Part shown: in pieces, positions 20,501 through 33,960 of the stretch
Layout of the letters: the number at the start of each line of letters is the position of its first letter
Numbering within the stretch: position 1 is the stretch's first letter
From: Limnanthes douglasii subsp. nivea
Taxonomy: Eukaryota > Streptophyta > Magnoliopsida > Brassicales > Limnanthaceae
Assembly (NCBI GenBank): GCA_036936605.1
Contig: JAUPFV010000005.1
Span: 49,930,742-49,994,741 of the forward strand
Length of the DNA: 64,000 nt
Reading direction: 5' to 3'
The notes under the pieces: generated by a model
Told to the model about the DNA's origin: nothing
What the model saw: only the letters and a program-made list of their open reading frames with translations
Databases searched by the model: none
Translations under genes and position numbers: made by a program

Positions 20501-21610
20501 TAAAATTCTATTTTTCTTCCATTTCTTTTTAACATAATTGTGAACAATCTTTGTATTTCTGTCCCTCTTCTGTTTCCATTTGATGGTGTATTTTCTTCCC
20601 AATACATTGCATCCCTAACTAGTAGCTGAAGATAAGATGCATTAACTTTAACAATCCTAATGTTATTTTCTTGTATAGGTGATTATGTGTAACAAGCCTC
20701 GTGAAACTTAACTTCTTCTTCAGTTTGTGCTAAGGAGTTGAAGAGATTGCCAAATATAAGTCTATTCAATATTCTGAACTTGGCTTTAAGGCTCTTTAAC
20801 TTTTACCAGAAAATTTGCATAGGATAACCATAGGTAGGAATGCTCCAACTTTCTTTGAGTATTGTATCTAGATTAGGGTGGTTAAAACAAATATTCTGAA
20901 ATTTAAAAGTATATTTGAACTGATAGGTAGAGCTAGATACTTTGACACATAATGAGGAGTGATCTGACCCGATTGTAGCCATATGATTAACTGTTATAGA
21001 ATTGAAGTATATTGACCATTAAGAGTTGTACAAAAATATATCTAAACGCTTCCATTTGTGGGAGTTTGACCAAGTGTAGGTAAATCGCAAAAAACCAGCA
21101 TCGGTTAATTTATAATTTGTGATTAAATTGTTGAAATTAGCTATGATTTTCAAGCATAATGATGAACAAGATAATTGTTCAGGTGGCTTAGAGATAGAAT
21201 TAAAATATCTCGTTAGGATCCAAGCTTTGTTAGAGTCAGCAACTTGTCTAATAGATTCTCATAAAGATAATCTCATCGCTCTGGTATATTTTGCATATAT
21301 AATAGTAGTTAGAAAATTTTTATTGAAAGAGGAATGATTGGCCTTCACATGTAATAGTTGGTCTTGATTTAGAAGTAGATTGATATCATATTGATGAATC
21401 CAAAAGAACCAGATTTTGCTAGTAGAATTTGACATTGAGTATTGAAATCCCAATAGATCAGCAGTTTTGGATAGTCTATTTATAGGTAACATTGGCTCTA
21501 GAATTGCTAGAAAATTGATCTTTTCAGCCCAGATAATTTATTTTATCCTTCTTCTTGTAGGTTTGTTGCATATTCCTTTTTCGTTCCACCAAATAATGGT
21601 AAGAGTCATT
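17550..21610 (-). pseudogene. LINE ORF2 remnant (second LINE, minus strand)
   Basis: On the minus strand ORF2 begins at 21610: MTLTIIWWNEKGICN, the start of the LINE endonuclease. Around 20602-20201 come KWKQKRDRNTKIVH and LNPTSAYDMDGFNINFYHKY (the region before the RT). At 20057-19827 EHSGFVKGRSVQES and KRELSKAFDRVS are RT motifs. At 19595-19550 YVDDIIIFSN is the catalytic motif. At 19346-18844 lies the RT C-terminal and zf-RVT-like region. At 18130-17560 an RNase H domain reads KLNIDASSLISRESCGSAII. Stops and frameshifts break every domain. The piece from 21610 to about 21735 is probably the end of ORF1. Confidence 0.75.
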
Positions 21611-21739
21611 TATGAGAGCCATTCAAAGGTCTGACAGACCTTCTGAGGTGAGATGCTTTGGTAGATTCAATTCCAGATTTGTTTCTTGGTTTTAGGTCTT
21701 TTAATTTTTTCGTAGCGGTTTTGATGAAATTATCTTATG

Positions 21740-22100
21740 TTACGGGTATCTTATGTAACAGTGCAACCCCCTTTCGGTGATAAATGTGGTATGATCTTGG
21801 TCATTCGGATCCATTTGTATCTTATTGTAACTAGCAAAGGCATCCATAAAAGATAACAATTTATTTTTTGAGGTGGAATCACCAACTGATCTATTTGAGG
21901 AACATGGAAAGGATACTTGGGACATGCCCTGTTGAGATTTATGAAATCAATACACATTCGTCTTCTTTTTTACGAGATTCGGGTTTGTTGTCCATAATGG
22001 ATACTGAGTTTCTCAAATATGCCCTACTTTTGCTAGTTTGTCTGCCTCTCTAACTATATATATTCGGATTTATCTATAGAAAAAGCTCTTCTTCTTTGTA
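21740..22100 (-). pseudogene. G1 gypsy reverse transcriptase start, truncated
   Basis: Reads CIDFINLNRACPKYPFHVPQ then a garbled palm segment, the conserved entry of Ty3/gypsy RT (R/C-x-D-F-x-x-L-N). It stops abruptly at about 21740, where the LINE begins. RNase H and integrase are absent, so G1 lost its 3' half. Confidence 0.65.
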
Positions 22101-22369
22101 TTATTGGGCCCGTATCAGATCGCACAGATAAATTTTGACTAATGGCGCTAGCTAGTGTCTGTCACGTCTTTATTACACCAGGTGAACACATGCAAAGTCG
22201 TAGATAAGAAAGACAATAACTCTTCTTTTAATTTGGATAGCAATTTAGCCCTAATTCTGACACTTTTTCCATCTGTTAAGCTACGTATTTCAACTTTTTT
22301 TTATAAGGATCACTGCACTAGGAGTCTCTCTTGGATCATTTATCTTGTTCGGATCCAAAGATGACTCAA

Positions 22370-23070
22370 GTAATTGTTATTCTTTTTTAGTTGCCACATT
22401 ATCCATAGACTTTGGAGTAAGAGCAGTGACATAGCATTCTTTAGCCACTTTCTTACTGCTCCAAACTATCCTTATTTGACCTTTAACTAAGTATTTTAAG
22501 AATTGATGAACCGTTGATGCAAATGCATACATCCTTGATAGCCAAGATCTTCCAAAGATGGTGTTATAAGTGTTCATAAAATCTACCACCACAACAAGAC
22601 TCTTACCATTTTCTTAAATGGTCCTTCACCAAGAATTTCCTCTCCTTTGAACTTCCTAATAACATTCGCAAATTTGTTTGTAAACTCTATTATAGTTATG
22701 TTCAATCGGAGAATAACATATAGGTTTTTTATTTTTTTTATAAGTGGACAGAAATACGATATTGGCAGAGCTACCAATATCGATCAAGAAGTTTTGGATT
22801 TTTGTTCCCCCAATAGATGCCTTCATCACCACGGCATCCTCTTGTGGCTCTATAACATTCCGTAAATCATCTTCGTCAAAAAATATGAAAGGGGCATGGT
22901 TTTGGTATAGATGAGAAGACATATTTATTTCTAATTGAGTAGTCAAGCTAACCAAATACCTTTTACTAGAACAGTTTGACAATGTCTTCATCATGTCTCT
23001 TCTGAATACAGTTAATGATTTGAAGAATCGACATAGCTCCGAAACCCTACCATTATTCTCAGTTATCACA
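22370..23070 (-). pseudogene. G1 gypsy protease region
   Basis: Reads KIQNFLIDIGSSANIVFLST. The aspartic protease signature has I instead of T in the D-T-G triad. Then NTYNTIFGRSWLSRMYAFAS, typical of plant Ty3/gypsy protease domains. Frames are broken. It lies between the gag knuckle on the right and the RT on the left, in correct order for a minus-strand element. Confidence 0.7.
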
Positions 23071-23246
23071 TTGATTCGACCTCAATCCGGATCGGGATCC
23101 AAATATTCTAAATTCACATCGAACTGTTCAATAATTACCGTTGTACTTTCTTGTTTAAGAGCTTTCGTGATTTGCCGTCAGAAAATAGGTGAAGCTATAT
23201 GCACCTCACTTGTGCTTAGCTGTGATCGGTTTCTCACTGATCTATT

Positions 23247-24400
23247 TCACACTTGTGAGTTAACGATAGTTGTTAACTTATTATTTTCAATGAACGATTG
23301 TATCTCCTGCTTTAAAGTAATACAATCATTATTATCATGTTTTACATCATTATGGTACTTGCATAATTGTGTGTTTCGATTTTCCCTCAGAGTCTGGATA
23401 TGTGCAAGCCTTCGAAATTGCACAAAATTCTTAGACTTGTCATAAATGATTGCAATCATTTTCTTTCGAACTTGATTCCTCTTTGGCCTAGATTTCTTCC
23501 CTTGATTAGATTAGCTTGGTCTTGGCTGATGCGAACCCTGTCTGGAGTCCCTTGGATTATTGCTAATTGTAGCTGACGACTGGCTACTAGTTTGTGGAAG
23601 AAGTGTTGAAAGGGTAGGTCTAAATTGATGAGGCTGTCTTAATCTTGTAATTTCTTCTGCAACCATTTTCTTTCCAACTTGATTTAAAAAACCACCCCAA
23701 GTCATTGCCTTCTTACGGGTCACTGAATCAACCAACTAACCAGCTAACAAAACTTTTATGAGAGCAGTTGTAGCCACCTGTTCGAAGTAGTCTGTCAGCC
23801 CATCTTTGGAGTTCATAAAATGTTGAGTATAATCTTTTAATGATTCATTGGGGTGTTGCCAATAATAGATTATTGTATCTCTATTTCCTGTAAGCTATTT
23901 ACTATCCCACCAATTGACATCAGAATGTCATCCAAAACATGTCAAAATTCTTGATCAATCACTGCGGTAATCTTTTATACCACTTTAAGGCGCTATCCTT
24001 GATAGTTTGAGAAAAAGCTCTATACAACAGTTTGTCATCATTATCAAAACTCATCATGAAATTCTTGAATTGCTCAAGATGGTTATCAGAGTTTTGGCTC
24101 CCATCATACTTCTTCATTTTTAAAAAGTCAAAGCGTTTAGGTAGATATCCGGAGAGGATTTCCGAAGACAAAGGCGACTGCCTCCAATTATGTCATTGGC
24201 TAAATATGTGATCCTCATTAAAAGTAGAAAAATCCCATGTTCAGATTGAACTGCGAATTGATCACTCAACAAGCGATCTATTCTATGGTCATCTTACATT
24301 TTCATCTTTCTCTGATACTTTTTATATTTCCCTTTAACTTTTCGAATAATCTTATTTCCCGAAGAATCTTATTACTCATCTTTTTCTAATGTTTCCTTTT
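23247..24400 (-). pseudogene. G1 gypsy gag
   Basis: Core gag at 24171-23959: SGYLPKRFDFLKMKKYDGSQ, then EQFKNFMMSFDNDDKLLYRA, characteristic of plant Retrotrans_gag domains. A Pro/Gln-rich linker is at 23735-23511. At 23459-23247 is the knuckle-like CKYHNDVKHDNNDC (C-x2-H-x5-H-x4-C). Stops break the frame. Gag would form the particle that packages element RNA. Confidence 0.75.
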
Positions 24401-24877
24401 TCTTGCAACAATGATCATTGTTTGACAAAGATGGGGATATTTATGACTCTATCGTAGAGCCCTCGATAGATTTTGAAATGTTAGAATAGTTTTTAGCTCG
24501 GTGCTCTTTTTTATATTCTTGATGAGCTTTGGGAGATTGGTCATCATGACCTTGCTTCGGATAAAGCTAGGGATTATTATTTAGCTCGTCAGATTTGGGA
24601 TACTCTGACGGATTTTTTCCCCATAAATCCTTCTCAGTTTGTCTTTGGCTCTCAATCCTTCAATTTCAGCTCATAATTGATCATACTCCTCTTGCATGGA
24701 AGGTCTTTCTTCAGTATCGTTATTTACATGAGATGTGTGCACGTGATTTTCTTCGACTCTAACCTCCTCATTTGCAAAAGGGGATCTATTTGCATAACAT
24801 GGTTCATACTCCAAATAACTCTGAAGGTAAAATTTGTATGTTAGGTTTTGGATACTTTTATCTGGATACCTTCCTTT

Positions 24878-25134
24878 ACGCTCCCACTTTGGTCGGCAAT
24901 CTGATAAGGTGCAAATTGGTTCGGAGGTTATTAAGGTAATTATCTAGATAATATATTAAATTTAAGGTAGAAGTTAGAGATAATTAAAATGTTATATTTA
25001 ATATTTAGAGAGATAAAGTCTCAACTCTCTTAAATGTTGTTTCTCATAGCCTTTATAAGCTAATTTTGGGTTAATTTGTCGGTCAGTCGGGTCATGGATA
25101 TGGGTTAAACCCATCGATCAAATTCTCCCATTAA
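24878..25134 (-). repeat. G1 primer-binding site and 5' LTR (end uncertain)
   Basis: On the minus strand attgccgaccaaagtgggagc (about 24878-24898) resembles the primer-binding site region of G4 (attggcgaccacagtgg). The LTR would start at the tg of 24910 and run right. It contains gcttataaagg (LTR TATA) near 25055. The right end, perhaps 25134, is a guess from a ca dinucleotide. Confidence 0.4.
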
Positions 25135-25139
25135 CTATT

Positions 25140-26340
25140 ATTAGTTATACATTTTCTAGTAAGTAAAGATATAGCAAACACATAGTTGAATCAGTAGGTA
25201 AAAGAGCAATGTAAGCATATCATTTGTCTTAGGTCTAAATTGTCCTCTCAAAGAAATCTGACCCTACTGCCACACCTAAACATTTTGGATCTCATGAGTC
25301 TACACCGGCAGCGTACATCACTATCAGTGTAAGGAAATTACGATACCGGCGTAATTCATCTACACCGAGTACAGGTGCGAAACTCATAGCCTGTTTTTTT
25401 ACAAACTTGAAAACCTTCGAATCATAACTAAAACCAATGTTCTAACACAAATCAAATACATTAACACTAGTACATTATTCCAAACTCGGTTTTAACTCTA
25501 GATAAAACTGACTTAATAACCTAAATAAAAATTTAGCAAAAATCAACACAACTAAAAAACCAAAATTAAACCATTCAAGAAAAATTAAAACAGAAATGTG
25601 TATTTATTTTATTTTCTAAAATAAAAAATTCGACTGAAAATGAATTTTTATTTTTGAATTTGTATCTTTAATTGGAGATGCTTCAGAATAATGTGAGATG
25701 CCTTATAAAATAATTTGGAACTGCTTATAGTTTCAAAAACTATAATTTAGCCAAAACTGGTAGCCGCCGATCGTTACCTTACCATTATTTATATATTTAA
25801 ATACTGTCAAACCCTACGGAGGATTTGTATATTTTTCTAACTACTTGTAATCGTTCAAAAATATCTACAAAAATTAGTATTCACACACCACCCGGAAAAC
25901 CTTTTAATATAATCATGTCAAATACCTAGTTTACGAACCTAAACCTAATACTTGAAAAAGCATAGGAAACAGTATTGCTAATGTTGGTTCTTTTTACTCA
26001 ATTTTTGTCTAAAAATCAAGACTAGTTAGACTCAATGATATAATAAGACCCGGTTGGACATCACATGCAACAAACTAAGAGAATAAAAAAATTGAGTAGA
26101 AGATATATAGAGCACTTGACGATATATGCCCAGCATGTCTGCATTTATTGTAAGAAATAAAATTGACTCAATAAACATCAGGCTAGAGCAATAATTCGGA
26201 AGCTCTAAAGAATCCCTTCTATGGAAAATCTATAAAAATAATTACTTACACCTTTCCTGTCCCTAGTCCATCTAGATTATACCAAATTCCTCAACATTCA
26301 TCAGACAAAGTTGTAGTTTCAATGCAACTTTAAGTTTTCA
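25140..26340. other. Intergenic DNA downstream of the host gene
   Basis: AT-rich with no gene recognised. It borders the 3' end of the Enhancer-of-Polycomb-like gene. Confidence 0.5.
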
Positions 26341-26455
26341 AAACAAACAAACAAGGGGGAGAGAGTCTATACAATGGTTGGCAACCAAAAAATTATACAC
26401 TCCCATGTTCAATCTCCAATGACCTTGACAACCTTTTGCTTGCTCAAGAAAGAAA

Positions 26456-29400
26456 CTATAGGATTCGGTGCCAAAAACCCAAGCCTGAAGCATATTAGAA
26501 GGGAGGCCCATCCCCTGTTCAAAAAAGAAGCCCACAAAATTCAGAAACGAAAACCCGGAAAAAAGAAGATATACTTGAACCATTTCTTACCAAGCTCAGA
26601 GTGCGTAATGGCATCAGCGCTAAGGAGAACAGATGTTGCCCTCTGCACTGCTATATCTGCTTTGACATGCAACCTTTGTGCATTTTCTCGCTTGCAATTA
26701 GCTGCGTTCTTCGCATAACGGGCTGCTCTATTTGCAACATGCGATTGGAACTCGAAATCATCCAAAATTTTATGATTCTGTGTTTGGGAGCCATTGTAGT
26801 CGAGATGTTGCCTTGGCCACTCAGAACTAACATTCCTTTGCTGAACTCTATTTTTCTTGTTTACTTTGCTGCTTCTTTGAGGTTTATGTCGGTGAGCCTT
26901 TTTCATCGAAAAATAACCAGTGCCTGCCGATCTTGTTAACCCCTGATGATAAAGGAAATCCTCATCCGCAGAACCAATCCCAATTTGATTTACTCTTCGA
27001 CCTGGAACAACAAAAAATCGGATTACAAACATGCAAGTTTCGTCCCTAGCTTTGCTAATAAGCTAAAAGTTAGTTTTTTAGTATAACCTGAAGGTTGTTT
27101 GGTGTAATAAATAAAACACTACTTTATGAAAACTGGAACTAAAAAAATTAAGAAACATAGTTTTTATGAAAACTGTGTAAAAGAAGTTGGTAGAAAAATA
27201 TCAAAAAAGGGATTAAAAAATTATATAAGCCAATAAACCTAGAAAAAAAAATTGCTTATTAGGCCTTTGATCTTAAGTTGAGCCAAAACCCTAAGCTTAC
27301 TTTAAAATTAAAAAGTTTGGCCAACCAAACATTTTTATTGCTTAGCAGCTAATAAGCTAATAAACTAATGACACCAATCAGTAGTTTTTTTAAGTGAGAA
27401 ACAATACCAAAAACATGTGTGTCTACTACGGCAGCGTTGTTTTTTCCACAGACAGAGAGCTTTTTATGTGTCCTTTGTTTCAACCCCTTGTTAGGGACTT
27501 CTAACCCTCGAGGTTTCAAACAGAAGGCAAACATGGGTGGCTTCTCCAATGCTGCTGCTACCTTTTTCTGGCAACCAGGAGAAGTCATAGATTGCTCCCA
27601 CTCTTTCAGTTGCTGTTGATATCTCTCCCACTGAGGTGCCTGAAACACAAGACGATATTGTAAGCACATATCTTTTCTCAATTAAAACAAGCCCATATAA
27701 CAAACAATCAGCACTTAATATTTAACACAGCAATATATCACAATATACCTAAATAAAATTTTAGATAGCAAGTCATGATGCACTGCAATAGTGTACAACC
27801 ATGTAATTTGTACAAGCCAGTATGCAATGGAATGAATTATAGATAATATATAAGGGTACTTCTACTATAGTCTATAGCATAAATTGATCATACTATCACC
27901 TATTAATAAACAAACTTATATAATATATAAATAACATTCTATCTGCGTAAAATACTCCCTACTCTACCCTATGCATTATTAAAAAAGTAAAAAAGAGCAA
28001 ACATGAATTTTATTTTCTAAAAGAACTATTAGGCATAAAAAAACAAAAATAAACACAACTTTCATATTAATTAATCAGATTATAGCTGTCAAAATAGCGA
28101 CATGAATATCATGGTTTTGCGATACGTTTGCAATTTTCGTAACCTGCAATAAGTTGTGATTTTCAGAAGCTGCGATATGTTTTGCGACTTTCAGAACCTA
28201 CGATATGTATAGCTATATATATCCTGTGCGAAGTCTTGCAATTTCCAATAATTATCTTACTATGTAATTTGGTTATCAATTTATCCAGTATAGCATGAAT
28301 TCAACCGTATGATACACACGACGTACTTTACAGCATCTATATACTTATTTTCTAACGGACCGTATCTTGCGATAACTTCTGATACATGATACGGAAAAAT
28401 ATAAATCGATACACACGTCGATACACATCTGACAGTTGTGAATCAGATCTTATCAATAATTTCATATTCAAATCGAAAATATATTGCGATAACTTCTGAT
28501 ACAAGATACGAAAAAATATAAGTCGATACAAACCTGACAGCTGTGAATCAGATCTTATCAATAATTTTGTATTCAAAACAAAAATAACAGAACTCGTATT
28601 CCTCGTATGACATTTTCTCTATGGATTCGAATTTTGGCAATATCAGATATTTCAAAATAGATCAAGATCAAGATACAACTTAATTTTGAGTTTTTCATTA
28701 TATAGGAAAATTGGCAAAACAAAAACCTGAAGACTGTAACCATACATGGATCGAAGATGACTGACAGTATTAAGAACAAAAAATGAGTAATTGCAGTGGT
28801 GCGAGGAAATTCATCGCCCAGAGTAAAAAATAAATTTGCTCCCTAGTGTTGAGGAGTTTGCACCAGTTTCATTGTTTGTCTTACTGTAACATATAATATA
28901 ATTTTGCAGTCGAAAAATATAGTTTAGATGCCTTTTGACAAGAAAAGCAGAAGAAAGAGATCTTTCCTGTTTAGGTAAATACTAAATAGAATTTAAATTG
29001 ATAATTGAAGATTTGAAGTAGATAGGGTTGGTTTTAATTACTTTATTTTATACATGTATGATGTATATATATATATGGATATGAAAAGGGTATAAAAAAA
29101 CCTTAATATATATGCAAAGTTGTTGTTAAAGTACCTGGAGATGGCGGATCAATGGCATTTTCATCTTCTGCCTCTTCAACCGCCAATGATCATACACTCG
29201 TCTGATTAAATCAGCAGGTTCCACCCCAGCAACTAACTCTTCTATTTCAGCAGATGAAAAGTAATCACGCTTTTGCACAAATGCAGCCTTCTCAAATACG
29301 TCCATCAGCTTCTCAAACATCTCATCAGTAACCTTGCACTCAAGGACTTTTGAAATCCACTTCTCATCATCACTATCCATGTCGTACAAGACATGAGAAG

Positions 29401-32400
29401 GATTCAAAGCCATCTCAACATCATTTTCCATCTGCTGCAAGTACTGACAACTGCGGAGAAATGCAAACTCTGCTCCATTGTCCTCATTTTCTTCTATCAA
29501 GCAAACCCCAGGGATAGGGATGTTCTTAACTGATGCAGCATGAATATTACGATTGTAACATTCTTGATGCATCTCCTTAAAAAGAGCCCACTGGCTTCTA
29601 TCACAAAACTCTAAGCTCCAGTCCTTGTCTCCTTTCCATATCATAGCATGTGTATACCGATTTGTTGACCCAGGCTGCTGAAATTGAATTGCCTTGTACG
29701 AGTACCTTATTTTTCCTGAGATTTTAACAGCAAGCTTCCATTCATTATGCTCAAAAAGCTGTAGCACAATCTGAGCCTTACACTCTCTCCACCCTTTGTC
29801 ACCAAATGTAACCAACACATTGGCATCACATGATACTGACTCCATGTTTTTCCTGGGACTACTGGACGCATCACCAGATTTTTTGTAGTTAACTCTCTTG
29901 GTCCTTATTCTTCTATGAGAAAGTGACTTGGGGTGCTGAGCTGTGTACCTTGAGTCATCATAATCAAGGCTCTCCAGAGGCAACGAGTATGATACCTGAG
30001 TTCGTGGCTTTTTCGGTCCATTCCCAAACTTAGAATGCAAAAAACCAGTCTTTCCATCTGACCATCCATGTGAAAGATGTCCCAATAACGAACCACTTCT
30101 ATTGCGATGCCACGTGCTTCTTGGAGCAGTGGGATTTGGACTTCGGATAATGCCACCATTGGTGTTGCATGTTAGGTCGACTGAGATTTGGGTACACCGT
30201 GATTCACCATCATCAGACTTGTCAAACTGTGGAATTTCAACACTGAGCTCATCCACGATAGGTAGAGAGCCAATATCATTACTCTTTGCTCTACTAACTG
30301 AAGGGTTTTTCATCCATTGTCGTAATGGAGTGACCATATCAGGATCCTGAACACTGGCTGTGTTCCCAGCAATTCTTAAATCATTGTCCTTTTTAGAGGA
30401 TCCTATTTGATTCGTCTCACCAAGGTTAAAACTATCACCGCCAGAGTCTGGTTTACTTTTTTCACTCGGGGAGCCTTTCATACGAGAGCATTCATTGACC
30501 ACTAAACCGCAAGAGTTTTCTTGATGCTCTACGGAATCATGACCAACAGGAAAGTTAATGCAAGTCATACTATGTGCCATAAGCAGCTTGAGATGAGAAT
30601 TAAGAAAGAAAGTAGGTGCTGCAGCAAAAGAAAGGGAAAATGTAGATTTCTTCATGTCCAAAATAAATGAAGATGGGCTGACATTAAGAAACGGAGACTC
30701 TTTAGTGACACCCATAAGACTGAGAACATGTGTAGACCTCTTCGGTATACCCTGCTTCAGATTAAAAGAAAAAGTAGTCAGCATTAGTTATCAAAAACAA
30801 ATTTATGTGCTACTCCAGAACAAACAAAATAGCGCAAGCTTAATTACAGTCACGCAGATAATAATATTGCAATAAAATCCAAAAAGAAGAACATTTGTAT
30901 ACATATACCAATGTTTAAAGATAGTACCTTCATTGAAGAAGAGTCTAGTTGCTGATTAGTCCCATTCTGAAGAGCCTTAATGTTATCATATGTGCATTCT
31001 ACTACTGGTAACTGTCTGGTAATCAAACAATGTTTTTTAAGCTTGGAGTCTAGATGTATCCACCTTGACTTCCTCACTTTAGAGAAGTTATAGAAGGTAT
31101 AAATAAGTTGCTTTCTAAGATCCTGCATGCAGGATAGTTTGAATCTAACTGAAGTCGTAGGCAGATCGGCTAAAAATGCATGCTGATCATCAGATTCATG
31201 GAACAATTTCAAAACTACATAAACCAACTCTATTGCTTCCTTCAAAGTGCTTTCTAGAAAGAAATACCTTAGACCAACTACACTATCTACAAAGAGCATC
31301 TCCAAACGAACCATTGGCCATACAGCCATCATAGCACCATCAGCACCACTATGAAAGAGTGATGAAGCACGATATACCCAAATCTTTTCAGCTCCAATTG
31401 AATGATTCAAGACAGAACGTACTGGCAGATAAAATTTCACAATCTTGGACAATGTTGAATTATCGATGGAACTTTCAGCCATATTCCAAACAGTGTGACT
31501 CAAAGCTTTGACATTCCTTTTAGCCCGCCGCCTGGAATAGACCAAAGGAAATTCACATTTTTTATTGGAAGTGATTCTTACCGCGGCACGACAATTATTC
31601 CTCCCACCAGCCGCTAACTTGCCTTGCGACGAAGAACCAGCGGTAGATTTTATTTGGGCTTTTTCCAAAGAATCCCGAAGTGTAGACACATCGTGTAGCG
31701 CAGTTGGCACAACTGAATCTAAAACAGGGAGCGTCTTCTGCTTCTTCGTAGCGCGGAAAGCAGAAGATTTTACTCGATGGGCAGCCTTGGGCAACCACGA
31801 GATGATGGGCTCGGAGTCCATGTGGCTTCCTGTAGAACTATCATCCTCTATCGTAAGTTTCATCGCGTCATTTTTGCTGGATGGTTCTAATTTTTCGTCA
31901 GTCTTTTGAGAAAAGTCCTCTGCCGGTGATCTTCTATGATCAGGTTTAGAAGGGACTTCACTTGCGAATAACAAGATCTTAAACCTTTCATTATGTAGAG
32001 GAATCCATTCCTCATCACGATCGTCATACTTTATATGGTGAAGCTTTTTTTCATCGTCGTAGTCATTCACGAGACCATAATACCAATCCTCATCCAAAGG
32101 CCAAAAAACCTTAATTCTTCTGTTAAGCATCCAGTTTGGCTCCACGTCTGCAGATAAAATTTCGTAAAAATGACGTCTCTTCCTGGAGTTTCCTTTGTCT
32201 TTGTGGTGTTTCCTTGGTCTCAATACTCTATCAGCAGCATCAGCTACAGAATCATATATTAAATCAGCAGCATCAGCAGCTGCAGATTCGGACGGGGAAA
32301 CTGAAACTTCGCTCGTCAACGAAATTAGCATTTTTGCAGCATTAAATGCAAGATTTTCTGGATCATCGCTGTTCAAACCAATAGAAGATACTTTAACCGA

Positions 32401-33015
32401 AGATTCGACCGAAGCTCCCGGCTTCCTTTTTCTCGACTTTTTCAAAGTTTTTGGAGAAAAATCATCATCATTTACAACTAACTGACCGGCATGTATATCT
32501 TCCTCCTTTAAAAGTTGAGTCTGGACCTCAGAATCTCTACCCGCCACCGTACGACTCGACTGGCCTACCGACTTCAAAGCCTCTTTACTCCCATATCTAC
32601 TCCTACCAACAAATCCCCGTTTACGCTTTGGGACTGGAATCAGCCTAGCGCCAAAACCTATAGTGCCTCCGGTAACATAATTATGATCACTTACTTTCTG
32701 ACAAATATCCAATTTCGGATCCTCTAAATCATGCAAAATCAAAGACTCGTTGTTAACCTCCTCTAGATCATTCCTACTACTGTTGTCTTTCTTAATGCTA
32801 CTAAGAGAAACAACTTTTTTTTTACTCTTGTTGTTTTGATTTTTCTCAACTTCACCGTTCTCTAAACTATGATCCCTCTTCCTCTTCTTCTTCCTCTTCA
32901 AGTTATTATTGGAGGTTTCCTTAGATACACTTGATTCATAAACTGTCTTAAGATCCAAAGACCTCGATTTTTTTGGAAATTCCACTCCATTAGAGTGTTC
33001 TACCCTATCTTCCAT
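26456..33015 (-). CDS. Enhancer-of-Polycomb-like chromatin protein, 5 coding exons, 1458 aa
   Basis: Exons by GT/AG junctions: 33015-30928, 30751-29135, 27639-27408, 27001-26591, 26484-26456. They sum to 4377 nt, exactly 1459 codons including the stop, all in frame. Start chosen at MEDRVEHSNG; an ATG 36 bp upstream is possible. Basic stretches (KRKKKRKRDH, about 40-48) suggest nuclear entry. A Tudor-like segment lies at about 294-350 (RRIKVFWPLDEDWYYGLVND). The EPL1 region is near 1144-1235 (LYDMDSDDEKW, YDHWRLKRQKM). The C-terminus is helical and basic. Large plant homologues of this type (EPCR1/2 in Arabidopsis) are subunits of the PEAT complex, which promotes histone deacetylation and heterochromatin silencing. 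Equating this gene with them is inference from domain layout and length. No stops or frameshifts. Confidence 0.92.
28367..28580. repeat. 117-bp tandem duplication in intron 2 of the host gene
   Basis: Units start at 28367 and 28484 (ttgcgataacttctgatac) and share tgtgaatcagatcttatc. The second unit is slightly shorter and diverged. Related shorter motifs (gcgatatgttttgcgac) lie at about 28105-28210. The intron (27640-29134) is the longest of the gene. Confidence 0.85.
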
Positions 33016-33100
33016 CAAGACACACTCGAAACCCAAAAAACTAGAACACAAAACAGCACAATTCTTACATCATATCATAGACGCTTGTAACAATTTCAGA

Positions 33101-33300
33101 TCTGCAACATACACCAGACTAAAAATAAAACAGGTTTCTTCAGGACAAAGTAAAAAAAATGCCTAAAATCATATACACTATTGAACGAACTAAAATTATC
33201 ATGAATCTATGCAAAGTTATCAAATCAAGCAAAGAAAAATAGAGAAAAATCAATGGCATACCTGCATATCTGTATAGGTGATATCGATTGATGAATAAGA
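33101..33300 (-). promoter_or_regulatory. 5' UTR with spliced leader intron (host gene)
   Basis: On the minus strand gatatgcag|gtatgcc at 33262/33261 and gtatgttgcag|atctg at 33102/33101 make a 160-bp GT-AG intron in the leader, just before the start codon exon. A TATA-like tttataatagg lies near 33345, so transcription may begin around 33310. The leader contains aaaccctaatc. Confidence 0.6.
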
Positions 33301-33449
33301 TTAGGGTTTGAAATCAAAAAGGATTTTAATCAGAAAACCCCTATTATAAACAAATAATAAAAATCAGATTTTGTGTTTTCATTCCTTTTTTTACCGCAAG
33401 AGAAGGTTTTCTAGGGCTACGTCTGATTTCATGTCAGGGTTTAGATAGA

Positions 33450-33905
33450 CAGATTATAATTTACAGTACTATCACTTTTTTATACACTCATAAATTGGCT
33501 CACCACTCTTATTTTCTACACATGGCACAATGTTAAGCCTTCGATGTGGCTTTATTTAACGTGTTTATATAACAAAAATATTTTTAAATTTTATCATTCG
33601 TACGATTATATTAACAGCAAGAATTTTACTTAAATCTTACATGTTTATAGGAAATTAATACCAACATTTGTATTCCTACAAAAACGGAAATTATCATTAT
33701 TATTTTTCATATTCGTGCACGAAACCAAAACTATATTTTGGTAAATTAAAAATAATAATATTTTAGATATATTATTTTAAAAAAAATCAAAAATAAAATA
33801 TTATACAATTCTAACATACTATTTAAGAAAAAAAATATCTCAATACGTATCTTATAAAAAAAATACAAAATAGATCAACTTTTTATTTAGTATCTTAAAA
33901 AAAAT

Positions 33906-33960
<55 letters not shown>

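Noticed and set aside
33908..33957. (TA)n run as a TATA box for the host gene
   Set aside because: It is 600 bp upstream of the leader, and similar runs occur at 4548 and 14438. It is a simple microsatellite.
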